Assembly: GCA_020845895.1 (NCBI GenBank)
Contig: JADLEX010000053.1
Coordinates: 86,050 to 150,049 of the forward strand
Length of the DNA stretch: 64,000 bases
Source: Deltaproteobacteria bacterium
Lineage (GTDB): Bacteria > Lernaellota > Lernaellaia > JACKCT01
Direction: 5' to 3'
Shown: piece by piece, positions 40,091-50,477 of the stretch
Numbering within the stretch: position 1 is the first letter of the stretch
Layout of the letters: each line of letters starts with the position of its first letter
The notes under the pieces: model-generated
Database searches by the model: none
Told to the model about the DNA's origin: nothing
The model's input: the letters and a program-made list of their open reading frames with translations, nothing else
Program-made: the position numbers and the translations under genes

Positions 40091-40327
40091 CAACCGTTTC
40101 CTCCGACATCGGGGGTGCCGAGGACGCAATGGGCCGCGTTTTATAATCGGTGTGGCGGGATTTTTCAAGGCTTTCTCGCACGAAACGCCTTCCCGTCGTC
40201 CAAATGAGATGCTTTCTCAAGAATTCTCGGCACTTACGGGCGAAACGGGGGCGGAATTGACCGTCCCGCGATCGCCCGATAGCATTCGGTCGCACGTTTG
40301 CGGCGGCAGGCCGCCTTGGAGGGTGCG

Positions 40328-41434
40328 TTGATTCGGAGTTTGTTCGTGTTCGGCACACGGCCCGAGGCCATCAAACTCGCCCCGGTGATCCGGGAAATGC
40401 GAGCGAGATCGGATACTTACGAGGTTCTCGTCGTCGTGACCGCCCAGCACCGTCAGATGCTCGATCAGGTGCTGCGTCTGTTCGATATCGTGCCCGACAT
40501 CGACCTTGCGATCATGCGTCCCAACCAATCCCTCGACATGATCGTGGCCCGTGCCATCGAGGGCCTCGGCGAGGCGATGGACCGGCTGAAGCCCGACGTC
40601 GTCCTCGTCCAGGGCGACACCACCACCACCTTCGTCGGTGCGCTCGCGGCCTTTCATCGCCGAATCCCGGTCGCCCACGTCGAGGCGGGGTTGCGGACTT
40701 GGGACCCCTGGTCGCCCTTTCCCGAAGAGATCAACCGCCAGCTCACCTCGCGCCTCGCCGCCGTCCACTTTCCGCCGACAAGCTGGTCGCGCGACAACCT
40801 GCTGCGCGAGGGCATCGACCCCGCCCGCGTGCATATCACGGGCAACACGGTGATCGACGCGCTGCTCGAAATCACAGGGCGCGAGTACCTCTTCACCGAT
40901 CCGATCCTCGCGACGCTGCCGAAAAAGACGATCCTCATCACGGCCCACCGCCGCGAGAGTTTCGGCGAACCGTTTCGCCAAATGTGCCTCGCCATGCGCG
41001 CGATCGCCGAGATGTTCCCCGCGTGCGCGCTCGTCTACCCGGTGCACCTCAATCCGAATGTACGCGAGCCGGTGTTCGAGATTCTGTCCGGCGCGGCGAA
41101 TATCCACCTCGTCGAACCGCTCGACTACGAGCCCTTCGTCCACCTGATGAAAAAAGCCCACATCATCCTCACCGACTCGGGCGGCGTGCAGGAAGAGGCC
41201 CCGTCGCTCGGCAAGCCCGTGCTGGTGATGCGCGAAAAAACCGAACGGCCCGAGGGAATCGAGGCGGGCACGGTGCGTCTCGTCGGAAACGACGGCACCA
41301 AGATCGTCAGCGAGGTCTCGCGCCTGCTCGACGACGCCGACGCGTATCGCGCGATGGCCGAAGCGAAAAACCCTTACGGCGACGGTCGCGCGTCGAAGCG
41401 CATCGCGGACATCGTCCCGGCCTATTGCAAATAG
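40328..41434 (+). CDS. wecB: UDP-N-acetylglucosamine 2-epimerase (non-hydrolysing)
   Basis: WecB interconverts UDP-GlcNAc and UDP-ManNAc for surface polysaccharides. The 368-residue protein begins LFVFGTRPEAIKLAPVI and carries QGDTTTTFVGALAAF, HVEAGLRTWDPWSPFPEEINR, TAHRRESFGEP, LTDSGGVQEEAPSLGKPVLVMR and RPEGIEAGT. These are all expected active-site segments. TTG start with a GGAGGG site upstream. Its 3' end overlaps the convergent sulfatase-like gene by 13 nt. Confidence 0.94.
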   Translation: MIRSLFVFGTRPEAIKLAPVIREMRARSDTYEVLVVVTAQHRQMLDQVLRLFDIVPDIDLAIMRPNQSLDMIVARAIEGLGEAMDRLKPDVVLVQGDTTTTFVGALAAFHRRIPVAHVEAGLRTWDPWSPFPEEINRQLTSRLAAVHFPPTSWSRDNLLREGIDPARVHITGNTVIDALLEITGREYLFTDPILATLPKKTILITAHRRESFGEPFRQMCLAMRAIAEMFPACALVYPVHLNPNVREPVFEILSGAANIHLVEPLDYEPFVHLMKKAHIILTDSGGVQEEAPSLGKPVLVMREKTERPEGIEAGTVRLVGNDGTKIVSEVSRLLDDADAYRAMAEAKNPYGDGRASKRIADIVPAYCK

Positions 41435-43362
41435 CCCAGCGAACGCAGTCGCTCCCGTTCGATATCTGAAATGTCCCGTGTCTCGCCCTCCGACTCCGCG
41501 AGTCGGTTCAGGCGTTCCAGATTTTCGCGTTCCAGTCGCGCGCGGAGGCTCTCGTCATCGGCCTCGGGATAGAGGTTCATTCTCTCGCTAGGATCGGCGG
41601 CCAAGTCGTAGAGTTCCACCGGATGATCGACGGAGAATGCGTCGAGATCGAAACAGATCGGCTCGATCCGTTTCTTCGTCTCGGTACGCACAGCAAATCG
41701 ATGCGGCCCGAAGACCTCGCTCTCGGCGATGGCGATCGGCCCCGCCAGATTTCGCAACAGCTCCGGCGACCGACCATCCACGCACGGGAGAGCCTCGTCT
41801 CTCGTGCCGATCGCCGCGATCAGGTCGAACAGCTTTCGCTGTTCGATCAGACCCGCGTCGCGAAGCCCCGCGCAGGCCGCGTCCGGCGCGCGGAGGATGA
41901 GCGGCACGCGGATCATTTCTTCGTAAAGCGTGACCGAATGCCCCCACATGCCGTGATCGGCGAATTCCTCACCGTGGTCGGAGGTCACGATGATCCACGG
42001 CTTCCTCGCGCCGTCGGCGTCCAAAGTTTCCAGCAATTTCGCGATCGCGGCATCTACCGCGAGGATCTCCTCGTCGTAGCGGTCAATCACCGCCGTTCGC
42101 TCGGCGAGGGAAAACCCCGCCGCCGCCCGCGCGAAGTCGAGAAACGCGAGCCCCTGCAGATCGTCCACCCGGTCCGCGACAGGGCCAAACCGGCCGAGCG
42201 TATCGTCGGGCGGCGCGTAGGGATAATGCGGGTCGTAGAGGTGCAAAAAGAGGAAGCGCGGCCCGGCGGTGCGTTTCCACCAATCCGCGGCGAGGTCCAC
42301 GACCACCGAGGCGCGAAAATCCGGCCGAAGTTGATAGCGGTCGAATCCACGCGCGAAACCGAATGCGGGGCTGAGCAGGTAGTTCGTCGCCACCGCGCCC
42401 GTGGCGTAGCCCGCGTCTTTGAGAATTTCGCCCAGCGTCGTCGCACCCGCGTCGAGCACCTTCTCGATCGAGGTGACGCCGTGCTCCCACGGACGCCGCC
42501 CCGTGAAGATCGACATATGCGTGGGCAGCGTCCACGGGGCGTGGGAGATGAAGCGGTCGGCGACGATGCCCTCACGGGCGAGCTTCGCCAGCCTTGGCGC
42601 GGTCTCGCGCTCATAACCGGACATCGAGAGGTGATCGGCGCGCAGCGTGTCGATGCTGATGAGCACAATGTCGGGACGATCCGGAACGGGATCGCGAGCG
42701 AGCGACGCCATCGCGATGATCCCGGACGCCACGCTCACGCCGCCGAGACGGGCGCTCCATCGCAGGGCGCGACCGACCCGAACCGGTTCCGCCGCAACGT
42801 GCCCGCGCCGAAACAGCTGCCGGGATACCACGAACGCGACCACGAGAAAATTCGCCACGACGACGGCGAGGAGAAACCTCGGAATCCGCGTCTCGTCGGC
42901 GAGGGCCGGCAACACAACGTTGCCGACGACGAGCCAGATGTTGATGTCCTCGGCGAGCGCGCCGCCCAGTTCCGGCCGAAACCACCACGCGCCGCCGACA
43001 AGCGCTCCCGCGAGGAGAGCTGTCGCGACAAGCGGCGTTATCATCAGCGCGCGACGGCGGCGGCGGCGATCGGGCTCGATCCGCGAGGCGAGGCGCGCAA
43101 ATAGCGCCACGACCAGCGCGCCCCAAAACGCCGTGCGAAGCCCATCGGCGAGCGCCTCACGCCAAACCCACGCCACGAGTCCCGGCAGCCCGCGCTCGTG
43201 GTAGCCGTGCGTAAGAATCGTCCGCAGGGCCGCAAGGGATCCGAGGATCGGTCCAAAGCCCCACAGCGCGATGAAAACGCGCCGCCATTGCCCGGATCGA
43301 GTCGGCTTCGCGACTTTCGGGAGAGCTTCGCGAACGGTCGTTTCGGGAATCATCGAAATCAT
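41422..43362 (-). CDS. Membrane-anchored sulfatase-fold protein with Thr at the nucleophile position
   Basis: A 646-residue protein. The N-terminal ~230 residues contain about five membrane helices. The rest is an alkaline-phosphatase/sulfatase fold: VLISIDTLRADHLS (metal Asp), HAPWTLPTHMSIFTG (nucleophile loop), LHLYDPHYPY and IIVTSDHGEEFADHGMWGH (metal site). The sulfatase CxPxR formylglycine motif is absent; Thr occupies the Cys position. Thr is typical of phosphoethanolamine and phosphoglycerol transferases of this fold, so a lipid or glycan headgroup transferase or phosphodiesterase is more likely than a true sulfatase. The start is weakly supported (no clear ribosome site). Confidence 0.82.
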   Translation of the reverse strand: MISMIPETTVREALPKVAKPTRSGQWRRVFIALWGFGPILGSLAALRTILTHGYHERGLPGLVAWVWREALADGLRTAFWGALVVALFARLASRIEPDRRRRRRALMITPLVATALLAGALVGGAWWFRPELGGALAEDINIWLVVGNVVLPALADETRIPRFLLAVVVANFLVVAFVVSRQLFRRGHVAAEPVRVGRALRWSARLGGVSVASGIIAMASLARDPVPDRPDIVLISIDTLRADHLSMSGYERETAPRLAKLAREGIVADRFISHAPWTLPTHMSIFTGRRPWEHGVTSIEKVLDAGATTLGEILKDAGYATGAVATNYLLSPAFGFARGFDRYQLRPDFRASVVVDLAADWWKRTAGPRFLFLHLYDPHYPYAPPDDTLGRFGPVADRVDDLQGLAFLDFARAAAGFSLAERTAVIDRYDEEILAVDAAIAKLLETLDADGARKPWIIVTSDHGEEFADHGMWGHSVTLYEEMIRVPLILRAPDAACAGLRDAGLIEQRKLFDLIAAIGTRDEALPCVDGRSPELLRNLAGPIAIAESEVFGPHRFAVRTETKKRIEPICFDLDAFSVDHPVELYDLAADPSERMNLYPEADDESLRARLERENLERLNRLAESEGETRDISDIERERLRSLGYLQ

Positions 43363-43441
43363 CGTAGGGGGAACCGCGTCCGCGTCAAAGAGGGCCGAAA
43401 TCGCGCGAACATCGAGCGCCCCGTTCTCGTGCCCTTTCGCG

Positions 43442-43471
43442 TTGACAGTGTCGGAAGCGCCCGCCTATATT
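43442..43471 (+). promoter_or_regulatory. Sigma70-type promoter of the 43507 gene
   Basis: TTGACA at 43442-43447 and TATATT at 43466-43471 are separated by 18 bp. The ATG lies 36 nt downstream with AAGGAG in between. Confidence 0.72.
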
Positions 43472-43506
43472 GTCGCGCCCTTGCGGTCCGCTGGTGAAGG
43501 AGTGTC

Positions 43507-45057
43507 ATGAAAAGGCCCGTTTTTGTCATCGTTCTGGCGCTGTTTGTCGCGACGATTTCGTCGTGCACGAAGGGAAGCTGGGACGAGGATGAACCGCCCT
43601 GCCCGAACGAGATCATCGTCGAGGACTACGAGGGTCCGCAGCACATGGTCCTCGGGATCGGCATGGGCGGGCTCGCCGCGCTCGACATGGCGTTCGACCA
43701 CCCCGAAATCTTCGGAGCGGCCGCGGCGCTCGCCGCGCCCACCGATCTGCACGCGTGGCTCGGCGCGATCGAGGCGCAGCTTCGCGACTTCGACAACATC
43801 CCCGACGCCCCCGGCCGCGCGGCGTTTCTGGGCACGCTTCGTGACGCCTTCATCGCCCTCGGAAATCCATTTTACCGGAATGGGCTCAGCCGGTTCTTCC
43901 CTCCGGGCGTCTCCGGTTCGGACCAGACGACCGTGAACGGCGTCGTCGACGCTCAGAACCCCACGGGCGCGACGCCGGCCATCACCTTCGTCGATGAATC
44001 CGGTGTCACCGTGGACTTTCTGCTCGCGCTCGACACCAACGGCAACGGCGTGCGCGATGCGGGCGAGCCGATCATCCTGCAAGGCCACGAGCCTTTCGAC
44101 GATGCGAACGGCGACGGGGTGCGGAACGACGGCGAGGCGTTCGACGACGTGGGCCTCGACGGCGTCGCGGGCACCGGAGATTTCGGCGAGGGCAACGGGG
44201 AGTTCGACGTGTCGCCGAACATGGCTCGCTGGCTGACGCACGACCCGGCCCTGCACGCCGCAACGTCGCTCAACACGGCGAACCGCTTCACCGGCGCGAT
44301 CTATCTCGACGCGGGCGTCAACGACCCGTGGCCCTTTGCCGATCAGGCCGACCGGATGGCCGAGGCGATGCAAAACGTCATGGATGCCGCCGCGCCGCCG
44401 GATGACGAATACTGTCTCGAATTCGAAGTTGGGCGCTACGACGACTTTCTCGGCAAATTTCCATATCCCACGCGACGAATCTGGTTCCCCGAAAAGAACG
44501 TGCTGATGAACTGGGGACCGACGACGGGGACGGCCGATCCCCACTTGGGAAGCGACGAGGTGCAGATCGCCCGGTGGACACACGCCTTGTCGTTCCTGTC
44601 GGCGCGCGTGCCCAACGGGCTTTTTGGCGACGGCGAGCGCGACGTCAATACCTATTACGAGACGCACACCTTCGCGTCGGAGTCGCTGGGCGACGCCAAG
44701 GTCGAGTACTCGATCTACCTGCCCGCCGGGTATTACGCCGACCGCAATCGCTGGAAAACGTATCCGATGCTGCTCGTGCTGCTTGACCGCGGCCAGAGCG
44801 CCAACGACGTGATCGAACTCGCCGTGGCGCAGGGGTATCTCGCCCGTGAGAACTTCGGCCAGCAGACGATTCTCGTGATGCTCGAAGGCACGCGGGAGCC
44901 GGTCGGCGGTTCGGGTTACCACTTCTTTTTCGATCAAGCCGCGTTCGAGTTTCCCGGACGATTCCGAAGCGCCGTGGTGACGGATCTGTTCAATCACCTC
45001 GCGGAGCGATATCGAATCCGCCTGCGTGTGCCGGACGGCGTCGACCCCTTCCCATGA
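43507..45057 (+). CDS. Lipoprotein with an apparently circularly permuted, Ser-less esterase fold
   Basis: A 516-residue lipoprotein (VATISSC lipobox). Near the N-terminus (about residue 48) lies GIGMGGLAALDMAFDHPEIF, the nucleophile-elbow segment of the esterase D/feruloyl-esterase family, with Gly in place of the nucleophilic Ser. The N-terminal half of the same fold (YSIYLPAGYYADRN ... YPMLLVLLDRGQ ... TILVMLEG) occurs after residue 395. The protein ends FNHLAERYRIR, the segment that normally precedes the elbow. The order is thus permuted. Calcium-type DxNGNGVRDxGE loops lie in the middle. Probably non-catalytic binding; ligand unknown. rimI overlaps its stop (ATGA). Confidence 0.72.
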   Translation: MKRPVFVIVLALFVATISSCTKGSWDEDEPPCPNEIIVEDYEGPQHMVLGIGMGGLAALDMAFDHPEIFGAAAALAAPTDLHAWLGAIEAQLRDFDNIPDAPGRAAFLGTLRDAFIALGNPFYRNGLSRFFPPGVSGSDQTTVNGVVDAQNPTGATPAITFVDESGVTVDFLLALDTNGNGVRDAGEPIILQGHEPFDDANGDGVRNDGEAFDDVGLDGVAGTGDFGEGNGEFDVSPNMARWLTHDPALHAATSLNTANRFTGAIYLDAGVNDPWPFADQADRMAEAMQNVMDAAAPPDDEYCLEFEVGRYDDFLGKFPYPTRRIWFPEKNVLMNWGPTTGTADPHLGSDEVQIARWTHALSFLSARVPNGLFGDGERDVNTYYETHTFASESLGDAKVEYSIYLPAGYYADRNRWKTYPMLLVLLDRGQSANDVIELAVAQGYLARENFGQQTILVMLEGTREPVGGSGYHFFFDQAAFEFPGRFRSAVVTDLFNHLAERYRIRLRVPDGVDPFP

Positions 45058-45506
45058 TCGAGGTTCGTCCGGCTCGCATCGACGATCTCGACGACGTGCG
45101 CCGGGCCGAGCTGCTCGGGTTCCCGAATCCGTGGCACCGGTCGACCTACATGGACCAGATCGGCTACCCCAAGGCCGTCTTTCTGGTCGCGACGCGCGCG
45201 GGCCTGTTCGCCGGTCACGCGCTCTCGTGGATCGTGGCCGACGAGATGCATCTGCTCAAGATCGCGGTGCTGCCCGAAGAGCGACGCGCCGGCGTGGGCC
45301 GACGATTGCTGTTGGCCTCGGAGTCGCGTTGCGCCGCCATGGGCGCGCGCTCGTGTTTTCTCGAAGTGCGTCGATCCAACGACCCGGCGCGAATGTTCTA
45401 TGAAAAAATGGGCTACGTGGGGATCGGTGTGCGTCATGGCTATTACGACGACACGGGCGAGGACGCGATCGTGTTGCGCAAATCGTTGGGGGATTTCGTC
45501 GCCTGA
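45054..45506 (+). CDS. rimI: GNAT acetyltransferase, RimI-like
   Basis: A 150-residue GNAT enzyme. It shows the acetyl-CoA loop VLPEERRAGVGRRLL, and LEVRRSNDPARMFYEKMGY followed by GVRHGYYDDTGEDAIVL. These are the RimI-type C-terminal signature (YYxxxxEDAxxM-like). RimI acetylates the N-terminal alanine of ribosomal protein S18, though related proteins have other substrates. It begins within the stop of the preceding lipoprotein gene (ATGA). Confidence 0.85.
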   Translation: MIEVRPARIDDLDDVRRAELLGFPNPWHRSTYMDQIGYPKAVFLVATRAGLFAGHALSWIVADEMHLLKIAVLPEERRAGVGRRLLLASESRCAAMGARSCFLEVRRSNDPARMFYEKMGYVGIGVRHGYYDDTGEDAIVLRKSLGDFVA

Positions 45507-45566
45507 GCGCTCGTTTTCACGCGGCGCATCGCCTATACTTCCTGCTTGATCGCATTGGAGGATGAG

Positions 45567-45908
45567 ATGCACGTTCTTCCCTACCGGGAGATCGACGGCA
45601 AGGTCATCGACAACGACGAAGCCAAGGGCGTGCTCATGCGCGTCGCCGCCGGACCGGATCAGGGCGCGCCGAACTTCACGATGCGCGTCTTCCACGTGAA
45701 ACCCGGTGGACACACTCCGCATCACACGCACCCCTATGAGCACGAGATTTTCTTCCACGCGGGACATGGAGAGGTCTTTTACGAAGGGGAAACGCGCGCG
45801 GTGGCCCCCGGTCACGTCGCCTATGTCGCGCCGGGAGCGGTTCACCAGATCCGCAACACCGGGGACGAGGATCTCGTCTTTATCTGCGTTGTTCCCAAGG
45901 GAATTTGA
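45567..45908 (+). CDS. Small cupin-domain protein
   Basis: A 113-residue single cupin. The first metal motif is HTHPYEHEIFFHAGHGEVFYEG and the second region APGAVHQIRNTGDEDL, giving a three-His, one-Glu metal site. The function cannot be fixed: small cupins include isomerases, dioxygenases and sensors. GGAGG lies 6 nt upstream of ATG 45567; an ATG at 45562 is an alternative in another frame. It is 60 nt after rimI, with the ceramidase-like gene 20 nt downstream. Confidence 0.82.
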   Translation: MHVLPYREIDGKVIDNDEAKGVLMRVAAGPDQGAPNFTMRVFHVKPGGHTPHHTHPYEHEIFFHAGHGEVFYEGETRAVAPGHVAYVAPGAVHQIRNTGDEDLVFICVVPKGI

Positions 45909-45928
45909 CGTCTCCGAGGAGAATCAAC

Positions 45929-47356
45929 ATGCGCGAGCGTACGTGCGTTTGGTGGCGAGTGGCGTTACTGGTATCGTTTTCGCTGCTCGTCGCGTCGTGC
46001 GCGGGTGATGACGACGATGACGATTCGAACGAACCGCCCGCCGATGACGACGCAATCTCCGACGACGACTCCGACGACGATGCGACGAGCGACGACGATC
46101 TCGGCCCCGACGGCATTCTGAAGGTCGGCGCTGCGCGTGTGGACATCTCCCCCGCGCCCGATCACGCGCTCAAAATGGGCGGTTACGGCCTGTACTTCCT
46201 GAGCGAAACGATGTGCCGCTGGTCCACCGGCGTTCACGATCCCATCTACGCCACGGCCATCGCGGTCGAGGATGCCGACGGCCGCCGCGTGATTCTGATC
46301 CACCTCGACGTCGTCGGGCTCATCACGCCCGACGTCGTGCGCATCCAGCAGGGCGTGGCCTCGGCGCTAGCCGTGGTTCCGGATCGGGTCATCGTCTCCG
46401 CGTCGCACTCCCACCAGAGTCCCGACACGGTCGGCATTTGGGGCGTGTTGCTCCCGCCAATCTCGGGCCGCGACGAGGCGTTTATCGACGACATGATCGC
46501 CGGATCCGTGCAGGCGGGCGTGGACGCCTACAACGCTCGTCGCGAGGCCCGGATCTCGTTCGGAACGTCCCAGTTCGCGGACCTGCACTACAACTCGAAT
46601 CAGCCGCTCGACCCGCAGGCGTACACCGACGATGCGATGACGATGATGACGGCGACGACGCCGGAGGGCGATCCGATCGCCACCCTCATGAACTGGGCTT
46701 GCCACCCCATGGTGATGGGGCCGCAGAACACGCTCATCTCGTCGGACTTCCTCGGCCCGTACTATCGGCTGATGGACGCGGAGATCGGCGGCATCAACAT
46801 GTTCATGAACGGCTCCCTCGGCGCGTCCGTGCATCCGCAGAATCCCTACGCGCCCTTCCCCATCGACGGACGCGAATGGGGCACGTGGGAGGACGTCGAG
46901 AACTACGGACGGGTGCTCGCCGACGCCGCGCAGGATCTGCTCGCGGATGTGGAGCCCGCGTCGAATCCGTCCGTGGACGTGCGTGCGTATTGGGTGGAGT
47001 CGAAGCTCCAGAACTATTTCTTCGTGCTGACGGGGAAGTGGGGCATCATCCCGCGCGACATTCCGAACTTCGGCGAGAACGGCATCACCACGATGACCGC
47101 GCTTTGGATCGGCGATGTGCCCTTCGCCACGGTGCCCGGCGAGCTCGTCCCCACCATCAGCACGCAGCTTCGCGGGATCATGGGCGGCGAGCACCAGTTC
47201 CTCATCAACCTCGGGCAGGACTGGATCGGCTACATCATCACGCCGCAGCAGTTCTACCACATCGCCTACATCTACAACGATCTGCTCTCGGCGGGGCCCA
47301 TGACGGGTGTCACGCTCATCGAGAAGTTCGAGGAGATCTACGGCGAGGCCCGCTGA
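45929..47356 (+). CDS. Neutral-ceramidase-like lipoprotein with Asp-rich tether
   Basis: A 475-residue lipoprotein: signal peptide with lipobox LVASC, then about 38 residues rich in Asp (AGDDDDDDSNEPPADDD...), then a domain resembling the N-terminal catalytic part of neutral/alkaline ceramidases. Segments are VGAARVDISPAP, HDPIYATAIAVED, the zinc-site VSASHSHQSPDTVG and NWACHPMVMGP. Full ceramidases are about 650-700 residues; the C-terminal Ig-like domain is reduced or missing. It may hydrolyse an amide or lipid outside the cell; the substrate is not established. GAGGAG precedes the ATG. Confidence 0.8.
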   Translation: MRERTCVWWRVALLVSFSLLVASCAGDDDDDDSNEPPADDDAISDDDSDDDATSDDDLGPDGILKVGAARVDISPAPDHALKMGGYGLYFLSETMCRWSTGVHDPIYATAIAVEDADGRRVILIHLDVVGLITPDVVRIQQGVASALAVVPDRVIVSASHSHQSPDTVGIWGVLLPPISGRDEAFIDDMIAGSVQAGVDAYNARREARISFGTSQFADLHYNSNQPLDPQAYTDDAMTMMTATTPEGDPIATLMNWACHPMVMGPQNTLISSDFLGPYYRLMDAEIGGINMFMNGSLGASVHPQNPYAPFPIDGREWGTWEDVENYGRVLADAAQDLLADVEPASNPSVDVRAYWVESKLQNYFFVLTGKWGIIPRDIPNFGENGITTMTALWIGDVPFATVPGELVPTISTQLRGIMGGEHQFLINLGQDWIGYIITPQQFYHIAYIYNDLLSAGPMTGVTLIEKFEEIYGEAR

Positions 47357-47380
47357 GCAAACGTCCGCTCGACGGCGAGC

Positions 47381-48073
47381 CTAAAGATCCAGAAATGCGT
47401 TCATGAACGAACGCGCCTGCCGCTCCAGCGTGCGTGAGTTGGCCTCCATCGTCGTGAGCAGCAGGTCGGCCGAGGGCAGCCCGGATGCGGCCACGTCCGC
47501 GGGGTACGCCTCCATCCACGAGCGCGCCATGGCGGGCGTCGCCTCCAGATGGAACTGAAGCGCTAACGAGCGCTTGCCGAACAAAAACGCCTGATTGGGC
47601 ACGCCGCGACCGCGCACGATCCGCTCCGCGCCCTTCGGAATCTCGAAGGTCTCGCCGTGCCACTGAAACACAACGAACTCCGACTCGAAATCGTTGAAGA
47701 GCGGATGTACGCGCCCCGCGGGCGTGAGGGAGACAGCGGAGCAACCGATTTCCTTGACCTGCGCGTTGTACACGTTGGCGCGCTGCGCAGCGGCCATCAT
47801 CTGCGAGCCGAGGCAGATGCCCAGCACATGGCGATCTGCGGCCATGGCCGACTTGATGAGCGCGAGCTCGGGCTCGATCCAGGAATAGATCGCACGATCG
47901 CGAACGGACATTGGTCCGCCGAGGACGATCAGACCGTCGCCCTCGCCGATCGCCTCCGGAGGCTTCTCCCCGGCATACAGCCGCACCCGCTCATACGTGA
48001 CGCCACGTTCGTCGAGCACGGCGCTAAAGTGACCAAGGTCCTCGATTTCCACATGCATCAATACGTGAAACAT
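47381..48073 (-). CDS. Class I glutamine amidotransferase (GMP-synthase-like)
   Basis: A stand-alone 230-residue class I amidotransferase. The nucleophile elbow LGICLGSQMMA, FQWHGETFEIPKGA and the catalytic LQFHLEATP are all present, so the Cys-His-Glu triad looks intact. Such single-domain proteins are usually annotated GMP-synthase-like; their amide donor/acceptor partners are mostly unknown. The neighbouring SDR gene is on the same strand, 56 nt upstream. Confidence 0.87.
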   Translation of the reverse strand: MFHVLMHVEIEDLGHFSAVLDERGVTYERVRLYAGEKPPEAIGEGDGLIVLGGPMSVRDRAIYSWIEPELALIKSAMAADRHVLGICLGSQMMAAAQRANVYNAQVKEIGCSAVSLTPAGRVHPLFNDFESEFVVFQWHGETFEIPKGAERIVRGRGVPNQAFLFGKRSLALQFHLEATPAMARSWMEAYPADVAASGLPSADLLLTTMEANSRTLERQARSFMNAFLDL

Positions 48074-48129
48074 GGCGTCTCTCCCGATCTCATTCTATCG
48101 ACTTTCGATCCCAAGACCAATCGCGGACT

Positions 48130-48963
48130 TCATTTCAGCTTCGTGAGGCCGAACTTTTTGGCGAGGATGCGATCGAGCAACCGTGTCGGCGCGAATCGAC
48201 CCATCATGGCGTAGGTCCCCGCGTTGCGACCGATGCGGATGACCGGGGCGGGCGAGTCCTTCGCAAGCCGGTCGCACAGCCGCGCGGCGAATTCGGTCGC
48301 AGGCATCGCCCGGTCCTGCGACGCGTTCGCGCGGGCATCGATGTGCTCGCGGATCGGCTCGTATACGGATGCACCCGCGTCGGCTTCCGCGATGCGTTTG
48401 CGCGCATGCCGGCCGAAATCCGACTCCACGCCACCCGGTTGAACGCACACAACGCGAACGCCGAACGGCGCAAGTTCCATACGCAGGGCGTCGGTGACGG
48501 CATGCAGCGCCGCCTTCGACGCGCAATACGCACCCGAAAACGGCGACACCAGAATGCCCGACACCGAACCGATGTTGACGATCATCCCCGAGCGCCGCGC
48601 GATCATCCCGCGCGCCGCGAGTTGGGCGAGCCGCACCGGCCCGGTGACATTCGTCTCCCACTGCGCGCGCAGTTCGTCCGCCCCCAAGTCAAGCATCGGC
48701 CCCATCAGCCCGAATCCCGCGTTGTTGACGAGGACGTCGAGTCGGCCGCTTTCGCGCTCGACCCGCGTCAAGGCGTCCGCCATGCTCCGTTCGTCGCTCA
48801 CGTCAAGGCGAAGGACCCCCGCCGCGCGACCTTCAAATTCCCGAATCGTTTCGATTCGCCGGGCGCTGACCCACACCCGCGCGCCGCGCCGGATCAGCTC
48901 TTCCCCCAGCACTCGCCCGATTCCCGATGAGCATCCCGTCATCAGAGCGACTCGATCCCTCAC
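48130..48963 (-). CDS. Short-chain dehydrogenase/reductase
   Basis: A 277-residue classical SDR. The NAD(P)-binding TGCSSGIGRVL is at residues about 9-19, followed by NNAGFG, the Ser-Tyr-Lys catalytic set (IGSVSG, YCASK) and VQPGGVESDF. The Arg in SARRIETI after strand 2 suggests NADPH use. The substrate is not predictable. GTG start with AGGAGG 6 nt upstream. Confidence 0.88.
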   Translation of the reverse strand: MRDRVALMTGCSSGIGRVLGEELIRRGARVWVSARRIETIREFEGRAAGVLRLDVSDERSMADALTRVERESGRLDVLVNNAGFGLMGPMLDLGADELRAQWETNVTGPVRLAQLAARGMIARRSGMIVNIGSVSGILVSPFSGAYCASKAALHAVTDALRMELAPFGVRVVCVQPGGVESDFGRHARKRIAEADAGASVYEPIREHIDARANASQDRAMPATEFAARLCDRLAKDSPAPVIRIGRNAGTYAMMGRFAPTRLLDRILAKKFGLTKLK

Positions 48964-49035
48964 GACCGACCTCCTTCTCGCATCTCATCGATATTATTCA
49001 TCTATTTCCATTTCCTGTATTCTTGATCGAGATAA

Positions 49036-50410
<1,375 letters not shown>

Positions 50411-50425
50411 TCCGCCATCGAAGCG

Positions 50426-50458
50426 AAAAGAGCGTTCCGACTTCGGGGCGCTCTTTTT
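50426..50458 (+). terminator. Rho-independent terminator after metY
   Basis: AAAAGAGCG (50426-50434) pairs with CGCTCTTTT (50449-50457), and the T run continues to 50458. It separates metY from the following pair of genes. Confidence 0.8.
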
Positions 50459-50477
50459 CCATCTTGAGCGACGGCGC

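Noticed and set aside
45535..45540. TATACT as a -10 element for the cupin gene
   Set aside because: No acceptable -35 hexamer at 16-18 bp, and the gene is close behind rimI, so a separate promoter is not supported.
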